This document shows positions 45,050-54,625 of a DNA stretch of 64,000 nt, in pieces (within the stretch, counting starts at the first letter, position 1; every line of letters starts with the position of its first letter). Below the pieces are notes generated by a model. That model was not told the origin of the DNA and searched no databases. It saw nothing but the letters and a program-made list of their open reading frames with translations. This stretch comes from Alteromonas sp. KC3 (lineage in GTDB: Bacteria > Pseudomonadota > Gammaproteobacteria > Enterobacterales > Alteromonadaceae): contig NZ_AP024235.1 in NCBI RefSeq assembly GCF_016756315.1, forward strand, positions 310,001 through 374,000, given 5' to 3'. A program made the position numbers and the translations under genes.

Positions 45050-45382
45050 ATGGAAGCATTAGCTAAACACCGTTTTGCCCGCACGTCGGCTCAAAAGGCA
45101 CGCTTGGTTGCGGATCAAATTCGCGGAATGCACGTTGAGAAAGCTCTTGAGCTTCTTACGTACAGCCCGAAGAAAAGCGCAGCGCTAGTAAAGAAAGTAT
45201 TGGAATCTGCGATTGCTAACGCAGAGCACAACGAAGGCGCAGACATCGATGAACTTCGCGTGTCTAAAGTTTTCGTTGACGAAGGTCCAACTATGAAACG
45301 TATCAAGCCACGTGCTAAAGGCCGTGCTGATCGTATCTTCAAGCGCAGCAGTCACATCACTGTGGTTGTAGCGGATAACTAG
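45050..45382 (+). CDS. rplV: 50S ribosomal protein L22
   Basis: 110 residues; [17 protein letters not shown] and the tunnel-lining hairpin ending [18 protein letters not shown]. Lines the peptide exit tunnel with L4 and can carry macrolide-resistance changes; none of the usual hairpin deletions is seen. GGTAGGA precedes the ATG. Confidence 0.98.
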   Translation: MEALAKHRFARTSAQKARLVADQIRGMHVEKALELLTYSPKKSAALVKKVLESAIANAEHNEGADIDELRVSKVFVDEGPTMKRIKPRAKGRADRIFKRSSHITVVVADN

Positions 45383-45391
45383 GAGTAGATA

Positions 45392-46096
45392 ATGGGACAG
45401 AAGGTACATCCTACAGGTATACGCCTGGGTATCAGCAAACCATGGACATCTACCTGGTACGCTAATACTGCAGACTATGCAGACAACCTGTATAACGATC
45501 ATCAGGTACGTCAGTATCTGACTAAACAACTTAAGAACGCTTCACTTTCTAAGATCGTGATCGAGCGTCCTGCTAAGAGCATCCGTGTAACTATTCACAC
45601 TGCTCGTCCAGGCGTTGTAATCGGTAAGAAAGGTGAAGACGTAGAGAAGTTGCGTAACTACGTATCTAAGCTAGCCGGCGTGCCAGCTCAGATCAACATC
45701 GCTGAAGTACGTAAGCCAGAGCTAGATGGCCAGCTAGTAGCTGACAGCATCTCTAGCCAGCTAGAGCGTCGTGTTATGTTCCGTCGTGCTATGAAGCGTG
45801 CGGTTCAAAACGCAATGCGTCTAGGCGCGAAAGGTATCAAAGTTGAAGTTAGCGGCCGTTTGGGCGGTGCAGAGATTGCACGTTCTGAATGGTACCGTGA
45901 AGGTCGCGTTCCTCTGCACACTTTCCGTGCGGACATCGATTACGCAACCTCTGAAGCGTCAACTACTTACGGTATCATCGGCGTTAAAGTATGGATCTTC
46001 AAAGGTGAAGTTCTAGGTGGTCTACCTACAACTCAAGAGCAAGCACCAGCTGCTCAACCTAAGAAGAAAGGCCGCAACGCTAAGCGAGAGGGCTAA
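45392..46096 (+). CDS. rpsC: 30S ribosomal protein S3
   Basis: 234 residues. [19 protein letters not shown] at the start, the KH motif [17 protein letters not shown], and [20 protein letters not shown]. Forms part of the mRNA entry helicase of the 30S. Ends with a basic tail rich in Lys. Nine bases after rplV. Confidence 0.98.
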   Translation: MGQKVHPTGIRLGISKPWTSTWYANTADYADNLYNDHQVRQYLTKQLKNASLSKIVIERPAKSIRVTIHTARPGVVIGKKGEDVEKLRNYVSKLAGVPAQINIAEVRKPELDGQLVADSISSQLERRVMFRRAMKRAVQNAMRLGAKGIKVEVSGRLGGAEIARSEWYREGRVPLHTFRADIDYATSEASTTYGIIGVKVWIFKGEVLGGLPTTQEQAPAAQPKKKGRNAKREG

Positions 46097-46098
46097 TC

Positions 46099-46509
46099 AT
46101 GTTACAACCAAAACGCATGAAGTTCCGTAAGATGCACAAAGGCCGCAACCGCGGCTTAGCAGCGGGTAATACTGTTGCCTTTGGTACTTACGGCCTTAAA
46201 GCAGTTGGCCGTGGTCGAATGACTGCGCGTCAAATCGAAGCAGCGCGTCGTGCTATGACTCGTCACGTTAAGCGTCAAGGTAAAATTTGGATTCGAGTTT
46301 TCCCTGACAAGCCAATTACTGAGAAGCCTCTTGAAGTGCGTCAAGGTAAAGGTAAAGGTAACGTTGAGTACTGGGTATGCCAAATTCAGCCTGGTCGTGT
46401 TCTTTATGAGATGGAAGGTGTTCCTGAAGCTCTAGCACGCGAAGCGTTTGAATTGGCAGCGGCTAAACTGCCATTTAAAACAACCTTTGTAACTCGGACG
46501 GTGATGTAA
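46099..46509 (+). CDS. rplP: 50S ribosomal protein L16
   Basis: 136 residues; [20 protein letters not shown] and [20 protein letters not shown]. The [19 protein letters not shown] segment includes the Arg that YcfD can hydroxylate in E. coli. Positions the A-site tRNA. Two bases after the rpsC stop. Confidence 0.98.
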   Translation: MLQPKRMKFRKMHKGRNRGLAAGNTVAFGTYGLKAVGRGRMTARQIEAARRAMTRHVKRQGKIWIRVFPDKPITEKPLEVRQGKGKGNVEYWVCQIQPGRVLYEMEGVPEALAREAFELAAAKLPFKTTFVTRTVM

Positions 46510-46700
46510 TGAAAGCGACTGAACTGAAAGACAAAAGCGTAGAAGAGCTGAACGCAGAGTTGATTAACCTGCTACGCGAACAGTTCAACCTGCGCATGCA
46601 GCACACAACAGGTCAGCTTGAAAAAACTGATCAGTTGAGAAAAGTACGTCGTAACATCGCGCGTGTTAAAACCATTCTGACTCAAAAGGCTGATGCGTAA
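46509..46700 (+). CDS. rpmC: 50S ribosomal protein L29
   Basis: 63 residues, an all-helical hairpin: [17 protein letters not shown] and [20 protein letters not shown]. Sits beside L23 at the exit site. Start overlaps the rplP stop (TAATG). Confidence 0.97.
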   Translation: MKATELKDKSVEELNAELINLLREQFNLRMQHTTGQLEKTDQLRKVRRNIARVKTILTQKADA

Positions 46701-46957
46701 TGACTGAGCAAAAAATTCGTACAGTACAAGGTCGTGTGGTTAGCAACAAGATGGATAAAACCATCACTGTTGTAGTTGAACGTTTTGTTAAGCACCCAAT
46801 CTACGGGAAGTTCATCAAGCGCTCTACTAAGCTTCACGCCCACGACGAAAACAACGTGTGCAACCAAGGTGACGTAGTAACAGTACGTGAATGTCGCCCA
46901 TTGTCTAAGAACAAAACTTGGACTTTAGTTGACGTTGTAGAAAAAGCTGGCGTTTAA
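46700..46957 (+). CDS. rpsQ: 30S ribosomal protein S17
   Basis: 85 residues, OB fold: [58 protein letters not shown]. An early 16S-binding protein. Start overlaps the rpmC stop (TAATG). Last gene of the operon here: the spc operon (rplN on) does not follow. Confidence 0.98.
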   Translation: MTEQKIRTVQGRVVSNKMDKTITVVVERFVKHPIYGKFIKRSTKLHAHDENNVCNQGDVVTVRECRPLSKNKTWTLVDVVEKAGV

Positions 46958-46980
46958 TCGCTAACTTTTTTCAAAGTCTT

Positions 46981-47008
46981 AAAAAAGCCGCTTTCGAGCG
47001 GCTTTTTT
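46981..47008. terminator. Terminator at the end of the S10 operon
   Basis: AAAAAAGCCGCT-TTCG-AGCGGCTTTTTT with a stable TTCG loop and A/T flanks; it also serves the convergent glycosyltransferase operon. Confidence 0.92.
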
Positions 47009-47012
47009 GTTT

Positions 47013-48134
47013 TTATTTTACGACACGTTTGAGCGAAGTATCAGGCGATTGGGAGATTAAAGAAAAATACAGTTCACTGTAGGCTTTCATCATTGGTTCG
47101 ATGCTAAATTCGCTGCATACGTGCTCGAACAATGCGTTACCTAAACGCGTACGCTTGTCACTGTTATCCATAAGGTCAAGCAGGGTTTCCGCTATACCGT
47201 CAATATCACCTGGTGCAACCATAAGTCCCGTCTCATCATGCTTAATAACCTCTGGTATACCGCCGACAGGACTGGCTATTACGGCACACTTGCTCGCACC
47301 AGCCTGCAATAAAATGACGCCCAATCCTTCGGTATACGACGGATGAATGACGATATCAATAGAAGGCAGTATTTTGGCAACATCTTTTGAGAAGCCGCAT
47401 AGTTTTACATTGTTCTGTAGTTTATGACGGTCAATAAGTGCTTGATAGCTCTCTTGTAATGCCCCTTTGCCAAAGAGTAAACAGGTAACATTTGGGTTTT
47501 GTGCTATAACATCCTGCATCGCCAGAATGATATCGGCTTGGCCTTTTCTAGAGATATACTGCGCGAAATTGCCAATGACGAGGTGTTCGTCGGGTATATC
47601 AAACGTACTGTTTAGCCACGCCCTGTCAGCGCCTTGGGAGTACTCATCAATGTCTATTGCTGAGTGGATGACATCTTGATGAACTACGCCTTCGCAGTGC
47701 AGTGAAACCACTTGCTGGACGCCATGAGAAATACTGATGACTGCGTCATATTGCTTGTATTTGTAATAGGCAAATTTTGACTCGGGATTATCAACTCGCC
47801 GAGTACAGATGGCGGGAATTCCGGTGATTTTAGCAAGTATTGCGCCCCAAACATCTGCGCCACGACGACTGTGAACATGAATAATAGAGGGATTGACCGA
47901 CTTAACAACGTCCAACATTCGCTTTATACAGAAGAAATCAGCCTCACCCTTGTAAGCAATTGGATGTATGCGGCAACTGTCAAATCTGACTTTACTAATG
48001 TCACTGTCATCGGTACATAACAAGTGCTGCTCAATGACACTATTTGTTTCTAGTGCCTTAATCAAGTAAGCAACTTGTTTGGCACCGCCATACAAATGAC
48101 GTCCAAGTTCTATGTGGAGTACGCTGTTACTCAA
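47013..48134 (-). CDS. Glycosyltransferase family 4
   Basis: 373 residues, GT-B fold. N-terminal LHIELGRHLYGGAKQVAYLI and IIHVHSRRGADVWGAILAK for acceptor binding; C-terminal IVIHPSYTEGLGVILLQAGA with the E-x7-E type retaining motif and SPVGGIPEVIKHDETGLMV. A retaining, nucleotide-sugar-dependent enzyme of envelope glycan synthesis. Its ATG overlaps the stop of the GT9 gene by four bases, so the two are coupled, and waaA lies divergently just upstream; a role in the lipopolysaccharide core is likely. Confidence 0.88.
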   Translation of the reverse strand: MSNSVLHIELGRHLYGGAKQVAYLIKALETNSVIEQHLLCTDDSDISKVRFDSCRIHPIAYKGEADFFCIKRMLDVVKSVNPSIIHVHSRRGADVWGAILAKITGIPAICTRRVDNPESKFAYYKYKQYDAVISISHGVQQVVSLHCEGVVHQDVIHSAIDIDEYSQGADRAWLNSTFDIPDEHLVIGNFAQYISRKGQADIILAMQDVIAQNPNVTCLLFGKGALQESYQALIDRHKLQNNVKLCGFSKDVAKILPSIDIVIHPSYTEGLGVILLQAGASKCAVIASPVGGIPEVIKHDETGLMVAPGDIDGIAETLLDLMDNSDKRTRLGNALFEHVCSEFSIEPMMKAYSELYFSLISQSPDTSLKRVVK

Positions 48135-49255
48135 GTGACGTCCTTAGTCTTTACTGGAATACTTGTTATATACGGCAATAAACTGCTAAAGACCTTTTTA
48201 GGTGACAAATTTTTCATACAGTCATACTTGGCATCACAGCTTGGTCTTCTTCTGCATGGTGCACAATCCATATCCTCAAAAAGCACATGGGTATAAATAC
48301 TGTTTGTTTGGGTATAGGGGCGCGTTGATCCGAATAAGGCTACAGTCGGCTTTTTGTAGCATGTCGCTACGTGCGTTAAACCTGTATCCACACCGACAAA
48401 GGCAAAACAGGTGTTAATTAGGCTTATGGACTCATCTAAGCTCACTTTACCTGCCAGTGAAACGACATCATCGTTATCAAACGTTAACCCCTCAGCGTGA
48501 GCGGCGTCTTTGGGGCCACCCAAAATTGCGATAGGCATGGTTGTTTCACTGCGTATAAGCGCTATAAGCGTCTGCCAGTGGGTGAGTGGCCAATGCTTTT
48601 GGGGGCGAGTTGTAAAGGGGGCTATAGCAATATAGGGTGTATCTAGGCCTAAGGTTGCTGCAGTTGCTTGCGCACTTTTTGCTTTATCTTCACTCACCGC
48701 AATGCACATATCATAATCAAACGCACTGATAGCATTGGCATAACGCACTTCACTTTTTGCATTTAAAGAAGTCCCATTTACGAGCGTATGAATGTAGAAA
48801 GCGAGTTTCTTATATTCACTTGAAATGCTCGGTGACGTGGGTTTATTGACTACCTTGTTGAGCAGAATATGGCTGCGCTCTTTACTCTTAAAACCAATAC
48901 GCATTCTGGCGCCGCTGATAAATGCAAAAAACGCACTTTTGATTAGTCCTTGTGCTTCTATCGCAACTGAAAAATGTTGTTGCTGCAAGTGTTGCCTAAA
49001 TGCCCATACGGTTTTACATAGCTGCCAGTACTGTTTATCTTTTACCAGTCGTTGCCAGTCTGATTTGGGCCAAGTAATGACATCGTCAACATAGGGGTGT
49101 GATTGCACAAGGCTTTTGTATGGCGCTTCAACTAGCCAAGTCAGCTTTGAATCGGGGTAACTTCGTTTAATGCTAGACGGCAGACCTGAAGCCATTACAA
49201 TATCGCCTATTGCGCTTAACCGAATAAACAAAACTCGCTGATGTTGTTGTGGCAT
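48131..49255 (-). CDS. Glycosyltransferase family 9 (LPS heptosyltransferase-like)
   Basis: About 374 residues from MPQQHQRVLFIRLSAIGDIV (ATG at 49255); an in-frame extension to 49303 is not supported by homology. RLSAIGDIVMASGLP is the N-terminal heptosyltransferase motif, IAPFTTRPQKHWPLTHW the ADP-heptose-region motif, and FVGVDTGLTHVATCYKKPTV with GSTRPYTQ the C-terminal one. Closest in pattern to WaaC, which adds the first heptose to Kdo. A Cys cluster near the end (CAPCRRRPSCDAKYDC) is also seen in this family. Confidence 0.86.
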   Translation of the reverse strand: MPQQHQRVLFIRLSAIGDIVMASGLPSSIKRSYPDSKLTWLVEAPYKSLVQSHPYVDDVITWPKSDWQRLVKDKQYWQLCKTVWAFRQHLQQQHFSVAIEAQGLIKSAFFAFISGARMRIGFKSKERSHILLNKVVNKPTSPSISSEYKKLAFYIHTLVNGTSLNAKSEVRYANAISAFDYDMCIAVSEDKAKSAQATAATLGLDTPYIAIAPFTTRPQKHWPLTHWQTLIALIRSETTMPIAILGGPKDAAHAEGLTFDNDDVVSLAGKVSLDESISLINTCFAFVGVDTGLTHVATCYKKPTVALFGSTRPYTQTNSIYTHVLFEDMDCAPCRRRPSCDAKYDCMKNLSPKKVFSSLLPYITSIPVKTKDVT

Positions 49256-49361
49256 TGAAAGTCTTTTAGAGCGATTCGTGACAATAGCCAAAAATAACAA
49301 CACAGTTTAGAGTCAGTTTAATGACTGCTACATTACACCGTGTAATGCTAAGGACTTAACT

Positions 49362-50672
49362 ATGTTTGCTGCCGACAAAAACGGCTACAAACCTACTTTT
49401 ATCGAAGATGTCTGTCGCTGGATATACTCATCGATTTTAACGCTGCTCATTCCCTTTGCTTTTCTGCAGTTGATGTTGCGAAGTAAAACACGTAACAAAG
49501 ACTACAATCACAGACGCTTTGAGCGTTTCGGTTTTGTTGCTACACCTGCTAAATCAGGTGGGTACCTTTTTCACTGCGTATCGGTAGGCGAAGTTGTTGC
49601 CGCGTCTTGTCTTATTAAACGCATAATTGAAGATGAGCCTGAAGCCCAGATAACCATTACAACAACAACACCAACAGGCTCGGCGCGAGTGAGAGCCATT
49701 TTCGGTGACAAGGTGCATCACTTCTATCTTCCATATGACTTACACATGGCCATGGCAGGTATGCTAAAGCGGGTTAAGCCAAAAGCAGTACTCATCACTG
49801 AAGTCGAGTTGTGGCCAAATCTAATACATGCCTGTTGGAAGCGCGAAATACCAGTGATGGTTATAAATGCGCGGATGACTGATAGATCAGCGCGTCGTTA
49901 CAAAAAAATCGGGAAGTTGTTTAATCCCATGCTCGAGAAGCTTAATCACATCTGTGCTCAGGGCGAGCGAGACTTTAAAAACTATGCTTGGTTGGGTGTG
50001 CCGAGCAATAAACTCACGTTAACCAATAATATTAAGTTTGACCAAGTCGCGTCGCTATCAGGTGAGAAACAGCATTTCTTAGGACTTGAGCATTCAATTA
50101 AACCTATCTTGGTGGCGGGTAGTACCCATGAACCTGAAGAAACCACCATTCTTGACGCAGTACAACGCTTGTGGACGCTATGTCCCAGTATGCGTGTGGT
50201 TATTGTACCGCGACATCCTGAAAGGTTTGACGTTGTGGCCAAGATTCTAGAAAAGCGCGGCCTATCTTTTGTGAGAAGCTCACAAGTTAGCGACGTCGCT
50301 GACGACATTAATATCGTGCTACTCGATGAAATGGGGAAGTTGAATCAAGCCTATTCTGTTGCCACATTTGCGTTTGTAGGCGGCTCGATAGCCGATAGAG
50401 GCGGGCACAATGCACTTGAGCCTGCAGCTTTTTCCATTCCCATTATGATGGGCCCCCACACCTACAATAACCCTGTTATATGCGGATACTTACAGGAACG
50501 GGGAGCGCTAAGTATTGTGGAAGACGCTCAACAAATAGCAGACAAACTGAGTGCATGGTTGTCTGAACCTGACAAACGCTCTAAAGCAGGTAAGGCTGGG
50601 CGAGATGTTTTAGATGAAAATAGTGGAGCGCTTGAGACAACGCTAACGTGTATAAAGCAGTATTTACAGTGA
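49362..50672 (+). CDS. waaA: Kdo transferase (3-deoxy-D-manno-octulosonic acid transferase)
   Basis: 436 residues. An N-terminal membrane anchor (IYSSILTLLIPFAFLQLML), then HCVSVGEVVAASCLIKRI, TITTTTPTGSARVRAIFG, LITEVELWPNLIHACWKREI, and IVPRHPERFDVVAKILEKRG and FVGGSIADRGGHNALEPAAF. Transfers Kdo from CMP-Kdo to lipid IVA at the inner leaflet. Divergent from the GT9/GT4 genes, with which it makes up a small LPS core locus. Length fits the family. Confidence 0.94.
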   Translation: MFAADKNGYKPTFIEDVCRWIYSSILTLLIPFAFLQLMLRSKTRNKDYNHRRFERFGFVATPAKSGGYLFHCVSVGEVVAASCLIKRIIEDEPEAQITITTTTPTGSARVRAIFGDKVHHFYLPYDLHMAMAGMLKRVKPKAVLITEVELWPNLIHACWKREIPVMVINARMTDRSARRYKKIGKLFNPMLEKLNHICAQGERDFKNYAWLGVPSNKLTLTNNIKFDQVASLSGEKQHFLGLEHSIKPILVAGSTHEPEETTILDAVQRLWTLCPSMRVVIVPRHPERFDVVAKILEKRGLSFVRSSQVSDVADDINIVLLDEMGKLNQAYSVATFAFVGGSIADRGGHNALEPAAFSIPIMMGPHTYNNPVICGYLQERGALSIVEDAQQIADKLSAWLSEPDKRSKAGKAGRDVLDENSGALETTLTCIKQYLQ

Positions 50673-50973
50673 AGCGTGCGCTAAAAGAAGTGCCAGTTTT
50701 TCAATGGTTTGGTTAAAATTCGAACCCCGTAATGGTGCGCTGCATGCACTAAAGTGGTTTAAATACGTCGAAATCGTGATTCGTTTAACACGTTGATTTA
50801 GCTTAACATGCTGTTCTAAATGGATATTTCTTTTATGGCCTTGGTATTGCTATAAAAAGCACGACAGTGTGACAATGGTAAAACATTAACAATAACGCTT
50901 CTGGCAACGGAGCACTGTGTCACGCGTTCTCCAGGGAGAGGCCTCCTGCCGATGGGCAGGAGGTTTTCTTACT
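50673..50973. terminator. Gap between waaA and the antiporter gene, with terminator at 50942-50970
   Basis: 301 bases without a gene. Near the end CCTCCTGCC (50942-50950) pairs with GGCAGGAGG (50955-50963), followed by TTTTCTT: a strong terminator, mainly in the plus direction. The rest holds no protein or RNA I can support. Confidence 0.75.
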
Positions 50974-52788
50974 TCAAGACTCTACGATTTTCTCTTCGCT
51001 GCGCTCCGGCTCAATAAGGCTAATAATTCGCCAACCAGCTTTGGGTTCAATGCTATTGCCATTGATGAATGTATAACTTTTGCCTTCGCTGTTTATCGCG
51101 ATAAGTGGCGTTGCTCTTACACCATACTGCTTACTGTATTGTTCATAAGTGAATTCGTCAGAAAGCCTTGTGGTTTTCACCATTGCACCTCTTGCTATCG
51201 CAGAGGCAAGGTAGCCATATGTTACGCCCTCATCGAACAAGGTTAGCTTTTTCGCGTACTGCTCGCTTACTTGGTGACTTGGTCGTGCTGACTGTTCGTT
51301 GTTGGTTAATGCCCATACTTTGTCTTTACCTAGCGTGTATTCGAAGTGATAAGCAATAAGTGGGTTAAGTTGCTTGTACGGTGACATAATCAGTACTGTG
51401 CCAAATGTTGCTATATCAAGGTGTCGGGCAGCGTGATCTGACATTGGGTTTCCGAAATAGACTGGAATGTCGGCCATTCTAGCTTCGCGGATAGCGTCCC
51501 AGTTTGTGTCTGCAATCGTTACATCTATTTTTTGTTTCATCATTTCAGCGGCTAAAGTCCGGTTAAACTTACTGCCGCCAAATAATAGGTAACCAGTAGG
51601 TGCGGGCGCGCGCACTTTTAACAACGATGCCACAGTTCGAGACGTTAAGCTTTGTACTACTACCGTCGCAATAATAACCATGAACACTATTGGTACAATG
51701 ATACCTGCTCCCTCGTAGCCTATTTCTTCGAGCTTCAAAGAAAACAACGCCGAGACAGCCGCAGCAACAATTCCCCGTGGTGCAATCCAGCTCAGTAGGG
51801 CCAACTCATTCAGCTTTAACCCTGTGCCTATTGACGACGCTAATACGGAAAGTGGCCTTGCGACGAACATGATGGCGGCTAACACGACCACTGAGCCCCA
51901 GCCTACATCAATGACCGACTGAAGATTAAGACGTGTGGCAAGCAATATAAAGAGCCCTGAAATAAGCAAAACACTGAGTGTTTCCTTAAATTCTAAAATA
52001 TCCTCTACCTCAACATCTTTCATGTTGGCCAGCACCATACCTGTGATGGTCACAGCAAGTAGCCCCGATTCGTGCGCGACGTAATTGGACGCTGCGAACA
52101 CGCCAAGAATGATTGTGAGTACAGCAGTATTGAGAAGGTAATGAGGAATTAGCTCTTTACGGATTGAAATGCCCAATAGGTACCCAGAAGCAAGTCCGAG
52201 AACTGAGCCAATACCAATCGTCTTGCCAAACGCGATGAGCGTATGCGTTATTGCAGATTCTTGAGACGCTACAATGAACTCAAATACCAACACCGCGAGC
52301 AAAGCACCGATAGGATCGATAACAATCCCTTCCCACCGTAAAATATTTGCCAGGTTTGTTTTTGGGCGTACGGTACGCAACATGGGGACAATTACAGTAG
52401 GACCGGTTACGGTAACAATTGCACCGAACAAAAATGACAGCTGCCATGACAGATCAAGACTGTAGTGTGCAGCAGTGGCAGCGACTATCCATGTAACCAA
52501 TACGCCAATGGAGCATAAGTTGCGTACCATATTGCCGTGGCCTGCAATATCGCCAAACTTTAGCGTTAGCGAGCCTTCAAATAAAATTATAGCGACTGAT
52601 AAGGAAACAACTGGAAAAAGTAGATCGCCAAATAGCGCGTCTGCATCAAGCACGCCAAACACTGGACCAACAACAATACCTACAATTAACAGCGGTAGAA
52701 TAGCAGGCAACCTGACTTTGTAGGCAAGATACTGGCAGCCAATAGATAATAAGCCGACGGCAACAAGAGAAAGTAGCGGATCTGACAA
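50974..52788 (-). CDS. Na+/H+ antiporter (CPA1 type) with C-terminal TrkA-N/RCK-like domain
   Basis: 604 residues. Twelve or more hydrophobic helices with LPAILPLLIVGIVVGPVFG, FGAIVTVTGPTVIVPMLR, GIVIDPIGALLAVLVFEF (the D of the ion-exchange motif) and SWIAPRGIVAAAVSALFSLK. The C-terminal region from ~395 on has a Rossmann-like GYLLFGGSKFNRTLAAEMMK and further RCK-like pattern (PVYFGNPMSDHAARHL), which would bind nucleotide. Exchanges Na+ or K+ for protons across the inner membrane, useful for a marine organism. ATG at 52788. Confidence 0.88.
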   Translation of the reverse strand: MSDPLLSLVAVGLLSIGCQYLAYKVRLPAILPLLIVGIVVGPVFGVLDADALFGDLLFPVVSLSVAIILFEGSLTLKFGDIAGHGNMVRNLCSIGVLVTWIVAATAAHYSLDLSWQLSFLFGAIVTVTGPTVIVPMLRTVRPKTNLANILRWEGIVIDPIGALLAVLVFEFIVASQESAITHTLIAFGKTIGIGSVLGLASGYLLGISIRKELIPHYLLNTAVLTIILGVFAASNYVAHESGLLAVTITGMVLANMKDVEVEDILEFKETLSVLLISGLFILLATRLNLQSVIDVGWGSVVVLAAIMFVARPLSVLASSIGTGLKLNELALLSWIAPRGIVAAAVSALFSLKLEEIGYEGAGIIVPIVFMVIIATVVVQSLTSRTVASLLKVRAPAPTGYLLFGGSKFNRTLAAEMMKQKIDVTIADTNWDAIREARMADIPVYFGNPMSDHAARHLDIATFGTVLIMSPYKQLNPLIAYHFEYTLGKDKVWALTNNEQSARPSHQVSEQYAKKLTLFDEGVTYGYLASAIARGAMVKTTRLSDEFTYEQYSKQYGVRATPLIAINSEGKSYTFINGNSIEPKAGWRIISLIEPERSEEKIVES

Positions 52789-52986
52789 AAGTGTGTCCTT
52801 AGTGTTTTTGTATTATTCCAATGTATATCAGCCTAAGTAATTGTCATAACGATACTTTAGACTAATGCGGCTTTATACGGCGGTGTATAAAGTTTAGACC
52901 AACACACTGAAATACGCTGTAAAAAGCACCGCCTCCGTTCGTCTGTTCTGATATTATCTCAAGATACTATTATTTGGATTTCTCGG

Positions 52987-53835
52987 TTGAATACGCACAT
53001 TCGCTACTGTTTTGTAGTCATTTTATTTTTCACAATTGCGGCGTGTGCTATCCACTATCCACAGCCGTCTGCCGAATTGAAAATAGAAAACAGTGTTGTA
53101 CTGCCACTCGTACTCGCTGAAACCTCTGGTTTATATTGTGAAGATGAGGTGCTTTATTCGTTAAATGACTCTGGTAACGCCCCTGTGGTGTTTTCGATTT
53201 CCCGCACTGGTAGCGTAAATAATGAAGATAAGTTGGCGCTTACTAACCGCGACTGGGAAGCTATCTCTGCAGACGATAAAGCTTACTATATTGCTGATGT
53301 TGGCAATAATAAAGGGCGTAGAGCGACAGTAAGTATTTACAAAGTAAGCCGTAGCGACGTGAACGACTTTAGCGAACTCACACTTCAATACGCTAAAAAC
53401 GATCCTTCCGCTAATATGCCCTATGCCCACGATTACGACGCAGAAGCAATGGTAAAGGCGCCAGAGGGCTTATTGTTATTTTCGAAAAGCTGGCGCACCG
53501 GTGTAGGCCATGTTTATCGTATCAACGAAGGTGAATCGTCGCAGATATTAAGCCCCATTGCCGATATTGAAGGTCTGCCAGGTGTAATAACGGGTGCTGA
53601 TTTTGATAAAAAGCGTAATTTGTATGTTTTTACTGGATACAAATCAGACCCCTTCGGGAATTTTTCTGCTTTTCTAGCTCAAGTATCAACGACATTTTCG
53701 GTAATTAATGTGTGGCCACTTAAATCTTATAAGCAAGTAGAAGGCGTGTGCGTCGACTCATCAGGAGACTACTGGTTTAGTGAAGAAGCGACAGAAGGGC
53801 GACAAGCAACGCTCAATCGAGCGGTAGTGCGTTGA
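52987..53835 (+). CDS. Lipoprotein with beta-propeller-like repeats
   Basis: 282 residues from a TTG start at 52987 (no nearer ATG fits the signal). A lipobox TIAAC places the mature protein on a membrane as a lipoprotein. The rest has SGLYCEDEVLYSLNDSGNAP, DWEAISADDKAYYIADVGNN, YDAEAMVKAPEGLLLFSK and a late VEGVCVDSSGDYWFSEEA: repeated beta units with Asp/Gly turns like SdiA-regulated/esterase-like propellers. No catalytic set can be named. Function unknown. Confidence 0.7.
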   Translation: MNTHIRYCFVVILFFTIAACAIHYPQPSAELKIENSVVLPLVLAETSGLYCEDEVLYSLNDSGNAPVVFSISRTGSVNNEDKLALTNRDWEAISADDKAYYIADVGNNKGRRATVSIYKVSRSDVNDFSELTLQYAKNDPSANMPYAHDYDAEAMVKAPEGLLLFSKSWRTGVGHVYRINEGESSQILSPIADIEGLPGVITGADFDKKRNLYVFTGYKSDPFGNFSAFLAQVSTTFSVINVWPLKSYKQVEGVCVDSSGDYWFSEEATEGRQATLNRAVVR

Positions 53836-53998
53836 GTTAACGTCAACAAAAGCGACGTACATTATACGCACTCACGGGGTTAGTTATCACAATTAGTCTA
53901 TTAGTAAAATGGCTAATACCCAACCAATACATTTCCTGTCTATACTGAAATTGTGAAGAGAGAAAGTTGTTTTCGATCACAGTGAAGAGGCAGCGAAT

Positions 53999-54586
53999 AT
54001 GCGTCGTATTATCAAGCCACTTTTAGCAGTATGTGTGTGTCCCTGTCTGTTAGTATCAACAGTGGCGAGCGCTTCTGCGGTCGAAAAAGCCGAGCGTTGG
54101 ATAAATCAATATACCTCTGACGACAATGCGTTTTCTGTTTCACTTACCAAAAACAAAATCCAATTCAAAGGCTGTAAGCAGAAGCAATATCAACTTGCTC
54201 TAAGTCAGCAAATTTCACCTCAGTTCAATGTAGAAGCGGTAGTGCACTATAACAAAGGGCTTTTGGATTATGGTGTTTTGTCACAGCGGGTGAGAAGTCA
54301 TGAGTTTGAATTGGTCAGCTGGTGGGATAAGGGCGATTACCGTGTGGGATTGAGTCACAAAGTGCGTCCTCGCCATGAAATGCGCATTCCAGTGGCTGAT
54401 ACAATACAACTTCCCACAAGCAGAACAGCAGGTATATATCTGGAAGTGCCATTCAAAGAAGATTCTCACCTTCTCACCATTGGCGCACTACAAGAATCGT
54501 GGGAAGCTGATGGTGCTTCCCTTACCCTACCTTGGCGAACTAGTCGCGACAACCAAGTGAAAGTGCAATACGCCTTTACCTTCTAG
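53999..54586 (+). CDS. Exported protein of unknown function, beta-rich
   Basis: 195 residues. A signal peptide ends near ASASA|VE. The mature part is mostly alternating polar/hydrophobic strands (YQLALSQQISPQFNVEAVVH, YRVGLSHKVRPRHEMRI, LTIGALQESWEADG) and ends in YAFTF, with a terminal aromatic as in outer-membrane barrels. I do not recognise a family. GAAGAGGCAGCGAAT precedes the ATG. Confidence 0.65.
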   Translation: MRRIIKPLLAVCVCPCLLVSTVASASAVEKAERWINQYTSDDNAFSVSLTKNKIQFKGCKQKQYQLALSQQISPQFNVEAVVHYNKGLLDYGVLSQRVRSHEFELVSWWDKGDYRVGLSHKVRPRHEMRIPVADTIQLPTSRTAGIYLEVPFKEDSHLLTIGALQESWEADGASLTLPWRTSRDNQVKVQYAFTF

Positions 54587-54625
54587 GTGCCAGCGCATGC
54601 ATGTCAATGTAAACGATTACCGCAA

